From contig JAAZCZ010000109.1 of assembly GCA_012513005.1 (NCBI GenBank), positions 1 through 37,770 of the forward strand: a stretch of DNA of 37,770 nt, given 5' to 3'. Positions 32,062-37,770 of this stretch are shown piece by piece. The stretch comes from Oscillospiraceae bacterium. Lineage in GTDB: Bacteria > Bacillota > Clostridia > Oscillospirales > Oscillospiraceae. Numbering within the stretch: the stretch's first letter is position 1; the number at the start of each line of letters is the position of its first letter. The notes below the pieces were generated by a model, which made no database searches, was not told where the DNA came from, and saw only the letters and a list, made by a program, of their open reading frames with translations. The position numbers were made by a program, and so were the translations under genes.

Positions 32062-33345
32062 ATGAAATACAGAGTAGACTTTTTAACGCTCTTTCCGAGC
32101 AGCATAGAGGCGATGATGGGCAAGAGCATAATAGGCAGGGCTGCAGAAGCCGGAACAATAGAGCTTGGCTACACTCAAATAAGAGATTATAGCGAGAATA
32201 AACAGATGCAGGTAGACGACTACCCCTATGGGGGCGGTTGGGGGCTTGTTATGAATGCACAGCCCTTAAAATCAGCATTGGACAGCATAAAAAATATAAG
32301 CACAAACAGAAAAACAAGAGTAATTTACCTCTCGCCCTGCGGCAGTGTTTTTAATCAGCAGCACGCGAAGAGGCTAAAAAATGACTATGATCACCTTGTT
32401 TTAATATGTGGTCATTACGAGGGCATAGACGAACGCTTTATTAATGCTTGTGTTGACGAGGAAATAAGCCTCGGAGACTTTGTATTAACCGGCGGCGAAA
32501 TTGCCGCAATGGCAGTTGCCGACAGTGTTTTGCGCCTTGTAGACGGAGTCTTGGCAGATGAGGAATGTTACACAGGAGAGAGCCATTGGGACGGGCTTTT
32601 GGAATATCCTCAGTACACCAGACCCGAGGTCTGGGAGGGCAGGCAAGTGCCGCCTGTGCTGCTCGGTGGAAATCATGAAAAAATATGCAAATGGCGCACC
32701 TTGCAGCAGATACATAGAACAAAAACAAGAAGAGCGGATATGTTCGCAAAATTCAAAGCTTCGGATGAATTCCAAAAAAATGCAGTAGAAAAGCTTTCAG
32801 GTAAAAAGCCCAAAAGACCTGAATTTATATGCCGAAGGGCAGAAAAATCCGACTTAGACGCAATAATGAATATAAAAAACCAGGCAAGCGAGCGACTAAA
32901 AGAAGCGGGCGTTATGCAGTGGCAAAACGGCACCCCGACAAAAGAGCTTTTTATTGAAGATATAGACACGGGCAGCGGCTGGATATTTGAAGAAAACGGC
33001 AACCCTGCCGGATATTTAAGTGTAAAAACAGATAAGGACACAGACTACGAAAAATATAGCAGCATTTGGCCCGGAGTAGAAGGTAGCTATATCGCCGTTC
33101 ACAGGATTATGACATCAAATGATTATGTAAACCTAGGCCTAGCCTCGGAGATGCTGGAATTTGCTGAGGATATCTGCCGTGGGATGGGCAGAGGGAGTGT
33201 GAGAATAGACACACACAGAGATAATAAGGCGATGCTTGCACTACTAAACAAAAATGATTATGTAAACTGCGGCTCAATAGAGCTTGACATACCGGAAAAA
33301 AACGACAGGATGAGGGAGGCGTTTTGCAAGCTGCTATGGAGCTGA
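32062..33345 (+). CDS. trmD: TrmD tRNA (guanine37-N1)-methyltransferase fused to a GNAT acetyltransferase domain
   Basis: Residues 1-245 are a complete TrmD. They include MKYRVDFLTLFP, YGGGWGLVM (57-64), YLSPCG (89-94) and CGHYEGIDERF (116-126) of the trefoil knot. EISLGDFVLTGGE (134-146) and the catalytic D177 in SHWDGLLEYPQYTRP are also present. After a basic linker (KLSGKKPKRPEF, 244-255) a GNAT domain follows to residue 427. It has FICRRAEKSDLDAIMNI, MQWQNGTPTKELFIEDI, the acetyl-CoA region AVHRIMTSNDYVNLGLASEM (G359, A361) and RIDTHRDNKAMLALLNKNDY. Usual TrmD is about 240 residues. The frame is open upstream to 32026, but GAGGAT and homology fix the ATG at 32062. The end overlaps rsmA. 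The role of the GNAT domain is unknown. Confidence 0.93.
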   Translation: MKYRVDFLTLFPSSIEAMMGKSIIGRAAEAGTIELGYTQIRDYSENKQMQVDDYPYGGGWGLVMNAQPLKSALDSIKNISTNRKTRVIYLSPCGSVFNQQHAKRLKNDYDHLVLICGHYEGIDERFINACVDEEISLGDFVLTGGEIAAMAVADSVLRLVDGVLADEECYTGESHWDGLLEYPQYTRPEVWEGRQVPPVLLGGNHEKICKWRTLQQIHRTKTRRADMFAKFKASDEFQKNAVEKLSGKKPKRPEFICRRAEKSDLDAIMNIKNQASERLKEAGVMQWQNGTPTKELFIEDIDTGSGWIFEENGNPAGYLSVKTDKDTDYEKYSSIWPGVEGSYIAVHRIMTSNDYVNLGLASEMLEFAEDICRGMGRGSVRIDTHRDNKAMLALLNKNDYVNCGSIELDIPEKNDRMREAFCKLLWS

Positions 33346-34211
33346 CTGATATTAATGTAATAAAAATGCTCGGGAAAAAATACGGCTTTAAGTTTTCTAA
33401 ATCAATGGGGCAAAATTTCTTAACGGAGTCTTGGGTGCCCGAGCAGATTGCAGCCTCAATTGAGGATATAGAAAATAAAACCGTGTTTGAAATAGGTCCC
33501 GGCATAGGCTGCCTTACAAAAGAGCTTTTAATACGGGCGCAAAAGGTAGTGACAATAGAGCTGGATAAGAGCTTAGAACCTCTGCTGAAAGAAACGTTGG
33601 GAGCATACGATAATCTGAAAGTAATATACGCAGATGCTATGAAGCAGGATTTTACTAAGCTTGTTTCAGATAACGCAGAGGGAAGAGAAGCAGCCTTTTG
33701 TGCAAACCTGCCCTATAACATAACAAGTCCGATTTTAACAAAGCTAATAGATGCACAGGTTTTTAGCAGCATTACAATAATGATACAAAAGGAAGTAGCA
33801 GACAGAATTTGTGCTGCGCCGGGAACATCAGACTACGGGGCATTCACAGCGTATATTAACTGGCGATGCTCGGCAGAAAAGCGCTTTGATGTACAGCCCG
33901 ATGCCTTTTTCCCCATGCCCAAGGTGACATCGAGCGTAATATGCTTAAAACCGCTAAGAAAAGCACCCGCCGAGGTAAAAGAACAAAAGCTAATGCAAAG
34001 AATAATAAAAGCAGCATTTTCTCAAAGACGGAAAACCCTGCTAAACGCACTTTCGGCAGGGCTTAGCGAGTATAATAAGGCAGATATTGCCAAGGCAATT
34101 ATCAGTATCGGCATGGGAGAAAAGGTCAGAGGCGAGCAGCTGCATGTGACAGATTTTGCAAAGCTTTCGGATTTGCTCTCGGAAAAGCAAAAAATCAGCA
34201 AAATTGATTAG
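33324..34211 (+). CDS. rsmA: 16S rRNA (A1518/A1519-N6)-dimethyltransferase RsmA (KsgA)
   Basis: Dimethylates two adenosines in the 3' hairpin of 16S rRNA. Motifs: FSKSMGQNFL, FEIGPGIGCLT (SAM motif I, about 55-65), IELDKSL, and the catalytic NLPY (128-131), with AFSQRRKTLLNAL in the C-terminal domain. Two starts are possible. A TTG at 33324 lies four bases after GGGAGG. An ATG at 33336 matches the usual N-terminus (MELTDINVIKML) but is 16 bases from it. I keep the TTG because of the ribosome binding site, with reserve. Either start lies inside the end of trmD. It is the last gene of the ylxM operon. Confidence 0.94.
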   Translation: MQAAMELTDINVIKMLGKKYGFKFSKSMGQNFLTESWVPEQIAASIEDIENKTVFEIGPGIGCLTKELLIRAQKVVTIELDKSLEPLLKETLGAYDNLKVIYADAMKQDFTKLVSDNAEGREAAFCANLPYNITSPILTKLIDAQVFSSITIMIQKEVADRICAAPGTSDYGAFTAYINWRCSAEKRFDVQPDAFFPMPKVTSSVICLKPLRKAPAEVKEQKLMQRIIKAAFSQRRKTLLNALSAGLSEYNKADIAKAIISIGMGEKVRGEQLHVTDFAKLSDLLSEKQKISKID

Positions 34212-34274
34212 TTAACAAAAACAGAAATAATCATATTTTGTGAGATTTATAACACAAAAATTTACAAAAAGGGC

Positions 34275-34302
34275 TTTAATTTTTCTGAAAATTCATTATA
34301 CT
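34275..34302 (+). promoter_or_regulatory. Possible promoter of ppdK
   Basis: TATACT at 34297-34302 is a good -10. The best -35 (TTTAAT at 34275-34280, 16-base spacer) is poor. A leader of about 90 bases would precede the ppdK ATG; I see no known riboswitch in it. Confidence 0.4.
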
Positions 34303-34396
34303 GTATCTTGTGTGCATTAATTTATATATAAATGCCACAGCTAATATATCAGCAAACTTATTTTTAAGTATTCACCATAAGGAAAGGAAGTATTTT

Positions 34397-37036
34397 ATGA
34401 GCACTAAGTACGTTTACCTGTTTTCTGAAGGCAACGCCTCAATGAAAAACCTCTTAGGAGGTAAGGGAGCAAACCTTGCAGAGATGACACATATCGGCAT
34501 GCCGGTACCGCAGGGCTTTACAATCAGCACAGAAGCCTGCACCAAATACTACGAAGACGGAGAGAAAATTTCTCCAGCTATAGAAGCCGAAATTTTTGAA
34601 AATCTCGAAAAAATGCAGACACTTGTCGGCAAGAGATTCGGAGACGCCGAAAACCCACTTTTAGTTTCGGTTCGCTCAGGCGCCCGCGCATCAATGCCCG
34701 GAATGATGGACACAATCCTAAACCTCGGAATAAATGATGTCGTTGCAGCCCGCATGGCAGAAAAGAGCCAAAACCCCAGATGGGCATACGACAGCTATCG
34801 CCGCTTTATAGTCATGTTTGCCGATGTCGCAATGGGCTATGAGCGCAAAAAGTTTGATGCCGTTATGAACGAGCTCAAAAAAGAGCGTGGAGTCACAGGT
34901 GATAACGAGCTCACAGCAGACGACATGGTTGAGCTTTCAAATCGTTTCAAGGCTCTCTACAAGGAGATTTCCGGAACTGATTTCCCGCAGGAGCCCGAGG
35001 TTCAGCTTATGGCTGCAATTCGCGCAGTATTCGGCTCTTGGATGAACGAGCGTGCAATAATCTATCGCAGACTTAATAACATTCCCAGCTCATGGGGCAC
35101 AGCTGTCAACGTTCAGATGATGGTATTCGGCAACATGGGCGAAGATTGCGGCACAGGCGTTGCATTCTCCAGAGACCCGGCAAACGGCGAGAACAAGCTC
35201 TATGGTGAGTATCTCATGAACGCACAGGGCGAGGATGTTGTTGCAGGAATCAGAACACCCGAGTCCATTGAGCAGCTCAAATTCAAAAACAGCGAAGCCT
35301 ATGAGCAGTTTGCAGAGGCAGCTAAGAAATTAGAGCGCCACTATCAGGATGTTCAGGATATGGAGTTTACAATCGAGCAGGGCAAACTCTATATGCTTCA
35401 GACAAGAAACGGCAAGCGTACAGCTCATGCAGCACTTAAAATAGCAGTTGACCTAGTTGCAGAGGGAATAACAAGCAGGGAAGAGGCACTATTAAAAATA
35501 GACCCCAACCAGCTAAACACCCTTCTTCACCCGAGATTTGATGAAAAAGCTCTCAAAGAGACAAAGCCCATAGCAAACGGTCTTGCAGCCTCTCCCGGAG
35601 CTGCCTGCGGTGCTGTGTACTTCACTGCAGCAGAAGCAAAAGCCGGCGCAGAAAAGGGTCCGGTTATCCTTGTCCGCAACGAAACAAACCCCGAGGATAT
35701 CGAGGGAATGGTAGCAGCCAGAGGAATACTCACAGCCACAGGCGGCAGAACATCTCACGCAGCTGTTGTTGCAAGAGGAATGGGAACCTGCTGTGTAGCA
35801 GGCTGCGGCGCTCTTCGTATTCACGAGGATGCCAAGTACTTCACAGTTGACGATGTCAGAATAAACGAAGGCGACACAATCAGCTTAGACGGCTCAACAG
35901 GCAATGTCTATGTCGGTGCTCTGCCCTTAGTTGACGCCACAGTATCCGGCGACTTTGCAACAGTCATGGGCTGGGCAGACGAAATCAGATGCATGAAGGT
36001 AAGAACCAACGCCGACACACCGCGTGACGCTAAAAACGCAATCAACCTTGGCGCAGAGGGCATCGGTCTCACAAGAACAGAGCATATGTTCTTTGAGGTA
36101 GACAGAATCCCCGCCATGCGTGAAATGATACTCTCAGACACACTAGAGCAGCGCCGCCGCGCACTTGCTAAGCTTCTTCCGATGCAAAGAGGCGACTTCG
36201 AGGGGATTTTCGAGGTCATGGGCGAGCGCCCTGTCACTATCCGTCTGTTAGATCCTCCTCTGCACGAGTTCTTACCCACAGAGGAAAAGGATATCCGCGC
36301 ACTTGCAGAGGATATGGAGATAGACTTTGAGGCACTCAAGGGCACAATCCGCAGCATGCACGAAGCAAACCCGATGATGGGCTTCCGTGGCTGCCGTCTC
36401 CCGGTCAAGTACCCTGAGATAGCCGAAATGCAGACAAGAGCAATAATCGAAGCTGCAATTAATGTCAAAAAGAACTTCGGCTACAACCTTGTTCCCGAAA
36501 TAATGATTCCCTTGACCTGCGAGTTTAAGGAGCTTAAATATGTTTCCGACATAGTCCGTGAAACTGCCGACTTAGTAATAAAAGAGTCCGGAATCAGCCT
36601 TGACTATCTTGTTGGAACCATGATAGAAATCCCGCGCGCTGCCTTAACAGCCGATACAATAGCAGAGGATGCTGAGTTCTTCTCCTTCGGAACAAATGAC
36701 CTAACTCAGATGACCTTCGGTTTCTCAAGAGACGATGCTGCTAAATTCCTGCCCTCCTACTACGACAAGAACCTCCTAGAGAATGACCCCTTTGAGAGAC
36801 TAGACCAAGTAGGAGTCGGCAAACTCGTTGAGATGTCCTGCGTACTCGGCAGAAAGACACGCCCCGATCTTCACCTCGGAATCTGCGGTGAGCACGGCGG
36901 CGAGCCCAGCTCAGTAGAGTTCTGCCACAGATGCGGTCTTGACTATGTTTCCTGCAGCCCATTCCGCGTTCCTATAGCAAGATTGGCAGCAGCACAGGCT
37001 CAAATCAAGACCCCGCGTGAAAAGCACCACGCATAA
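34397..37036 (+). CDS. ppdK: Pyruvate phosphate dikinase
   Basis: Interconverts pyruvate + ATP + Pi and phosphoenolpyruvate + AMP + PPi. The 879 residues match the family. The ATP-grasp domain comes first (SEGNASMKNLLGGKGANLAEM, VSVRSGARASMPGMMDTILN). The swivelling phosphohistidine domain follows, with TGGRTSHAAVVARG (H454). The TIM-barrel PEP domain comes last (GIGLTRTEHMFF, GTNDLTQMTFGFSRDDA, catalytic C830 in GICGEHGGEPSS). The frame is open to 34310, but GGAAAGGAAG before 34397 and homology fix the ATG there. In anaerobic Clostridia it can serve PPi-linked glycolysis or gluconeogenesis. It is a single-gene unit with its own terminator, facing fbp. Confidence 0.97.
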   Translation: MSTKYVYLFSEGNASMKNLLGGKGANLAEMTHIGMPVPQGFTISTEACTKYYEDGEKISPAIEAEIFENLEKMQTLVGKRFGDAENPLLVSVRSGARASMPGMMDTILNLGINDVVAARMAEKSQNPRWAYDSYRRFIVMFADVAMGYERKKFDAVMNELKKERGVTGDNELTADDMVELSNRFKALYKEISGTDFPQEPEVQLMAAIRAVFGSWMNERAIIYRRLNNIPSSWGTAVNVQMMVFGNMGEDCGTGVAFSRDPANGENKLYGEYLMNAQGEDVVAGIRTPESIEQLKFKNSEAYEQFAEAAKKLERHYQDVQDMEFTIEQGKLYMLQTRNGKRTAHAALKIAVDLVAEGITSREEALLKIDPNQLNTLLHPRFDEKALKETKPIANGLAASPGAACGAVYFTAAEAKAGAEKGPVILVRNETNPEDIEGMVAARGILTATGGRTSHAAVVARGMGTCCVAGCGALRIHEDAKYFTVDDVRINEGDTISLDGSTGNVYVGALPLVDATVSGDFATVMGWADEIRCMKVRTNADTPRDAKNAINLGAEGIGLTRTEHMFFEVDRIPAMREMILSDTLEQRRRALAKLLPMQRGDFEGIFEVMGERPVTIRLLDPPLHEFLPTEEKDIRALAEDMEIDFEALKGTIRSMHEANPMMGFRGCRLPVKYPEIAEMQTRAIIEAAINVKKNFGYNLVPEIMIPLTCEFKELKYVSDIVRETADLVIKESGISLDYLVGTMIEIPRAALTADTIAEDAEFFSFGTNDLTQMTFGFSRDDAAKFLPSYYDKNLLENDPFERLDQVGVGKLVEMSCVLGRKTRPDLHLGICGEHGGEPSSVEFCHRCGLDYVSCSPFRVPIARLAAAQAQIKTPREKHHA

Positions 37037-37066
37037 AATTAAGCTATAAGAGCAAAACAATATAGA

Positions 37067-37106
37067 AATACCCCTGATGTGATAATTTACATCAGGGGTA
37101 TTTTTT
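37067..37106. terminator. Terminator between ppdK and fbp
   Basis: A 14-base-pair perfect stem (AATACCCCTGATGT and its complement, 37067-37102) with an eight-base loop, continuing into TTTTATT on the plus strand. It ends ppdK and may also serve the convergent fbp gene. Confidence 0.9.
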
Positions 37107-37122
37107 ATTGCATTGTTTTAAA

Positions 37123-37770
37123 TCAGCTCTCTGCTAATTCTCCCAAACGGTACTTTCCGAGCAGATATTTAAGTGCGGAAATTCTCTCATTCAGACCGGC
37201 AGCCTTATCAGTGTCAGCTATATACCGCCTTTTTGAGAAGCTCAAAACAGGCACAGACTCAGATTCCATGTCAACATTGTCGGATAAAACCTTTGTAACG
37301 CCCTCAAACGGTCTGTGGGATTTAAGCCTCAGCCCGTGGGAGCTGTATATAAGCGTGTAGCCTGCAATTCCTGTTGTTGACTGATACGCTTTGCAAAAAC
37401 CGCCGTCAATAATAAAGAGCTTGCCACCCGCCTTAACGGGGCTCTCTCCCTTTTTAGCCTTAACGGGTGTGTGCCCGTTTATAATATGACCCTCTTTGGG
37501 GCAAAGTCCGAATTCGACTAATATATCAGAGATTACTTCGCTATTTTCCCAATAATCGAAATAGGGATTTTTAGGTTCAACCCAGGTGCTCCTATCGTCA
37601 ATCATAGCCCGTTCAAATGTGTGGAAGCTTCTGCCGGAAAAAGGACTGTTCTTGCCGCACCAAAGATACCACATAAGATCAAGAAAACTCTCCTCACCCA
37701 GATTCCATGCACTTCTCACAACACTGTCGGCAAAATCCATCAGCGCCTTGCCTGAGTATTTCTTGCCCTC
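37123..37770 (-). CDS. fbp: Fructose-1,6-bisphosphatase class III, C-terminal part (5' end outside window)
   Basis: Hydrolyses fructose-1,6-bisphosphate to fructose-6-phosphate in gluconeogenesis. The frame runs open to the window edge, so about 215 C-terminal residues of a roughly 650-residue protein are seen. Recognisable blocks are WYLWCGKNSPFSGRSFHTFE, EPKNPYFDYW, GHIINGHTPVKAKKGESPVKAGGK (the calcineurin-like metallophosphatase His motif) and FIIDGGFCKAYQSTTGIAGYTLI, all typical of the Firmicutes class III enzyme. An internal ATG at 37740 is not the start. It is convergent with ppdK, a second enzyme of the same pathway. Confidence 0.95.
   Translation of the reverse strand, partial: EGKKYSGKALMDFADSVVRSAWNLGEESFLDLMWYLWCGKNSPFSGRSFHTFERAMIDDRSTWVEPKNPYFDYWENSEVISDILVEFGLCPKEGHIINGHTPVKAKKGESPVKAGGKLFIIDGGFCKAYQSTTGIAGYTLIYSSHGLRLKSHRPFEGVTKVLSDNVDMESESVPVLSFSKRRYIADTDKAAGLNERISALKYLLGKYRLGELAES

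Noticed and set aside
35908-36468. 186-codon open frame on the minus strand inside ppdK
   Set aside because: It is antisense to a fully conserved part of ppdK, has no ribosome binding site and gives a low-complexity, Ser/Ile-rich product; a shadow of codon bias.
1-37770. Phage, insertion sequence, CRISPR, toxin-antitoxin or other defence island; tRNA or rRNA genes
   Set aside because: I found no transposase, integrase, repeat-spacer arrays, inverted terminal repeats or tRNA-like arms; the gene content is core genome throughout. The macrodomain and Clp genes were considered as defence parts but are better explained by the CIRCE stress operon.

Overview
The window looks like a chromosomal housekeeping region of an anaerobic, low-to-mid GC Gram-positive bacterium of the class Clostridia, probably near the Oscillospirales/Ruminococcaceae. 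The reasons are: the end of the S10-spc-alpha ribosomal operon in Firmicutes order, strong AGGAGG ribosome binding sites, frequent TTG and GTG starts, a tryptophan T-box, a CIRCE heat-shock operator, zinc-binding forms of S4 and L36, an ylxM-ffh-rpsP-khpA-rimM-trmD run, pyruvate phosphate dikinase and a Firmicutes-type class III fructose bisphosphatase. I see no phage, transposon, CRISPR, rRNA or tRNA.

Layout. 1-5350 (+): end of secY, then adk, map, infA, rpmJ, rpsM, rpsK, rpsD, rpoA and rplQ, closed by a strong terminator. 5509-6221 (+): two overlapping genes for small membrane proteins of unknown role. 6289-7970 (-): a TrpB2-type tryptophan synthase beta chain behind a T-box leader whose specifier codon is UGG (Trp). 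7999-12555 (-): a CIRCE/HrcA-type operon encoding a ClpE-like unfoldase, a threonine-aldolase-family enzyme, a macrodomain protein and a rhomboid protease. 12601-19556 (-): a long same-strand run with a solute-binding lipoprotein, an RlmI/RlmK-like methyltransferase, ecfA1-ecfA2-ecfT, truA, a DUF5711-like protein and CvpA. 19587-21076 (-): a sodium:neurotransmitter-symporter family transporter.

21344-24928: a phosphoribosyltransferase (+), mscS-tadA (-), and a lysophospholipase-like hydrolase followed by a lipoprotein (+). 24951-29085 (-): two M16 peptidase-family proteins (YfmF/YfmH-like), lgt and a helical protein with an acidic tail. 29183-34211 (+): a translation and protein-targeting operon (ylxM, ffh, rpsP, khpA, rimM, trmD fused to an acetyltransferase domain, rsmA) driven by a perfect sigma-A promoter. 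34397-37036 (+): ppdK. 37123-37770 (-): the C-terminal part of fbp, cut by the window edge. ppdK and fbp are convergent gluconeogenic genes.

Most of the window is ordinary core genome. The points most worth following up are: (i) the solute-binding lipoprotein, whose fold order appears circularly permuted; (ii) TrmD fused in frame to a complete GNAT domain; (iii) CIRCE control of a zinc-finger Clp ATPase together with a macrodomain and a rhomboid; (iv) a lipoprotein gene with no usable ATG, GTG or TTG where the signal peptide begins; and (v) a Trp-specific T-box on an orphan TrpB2.
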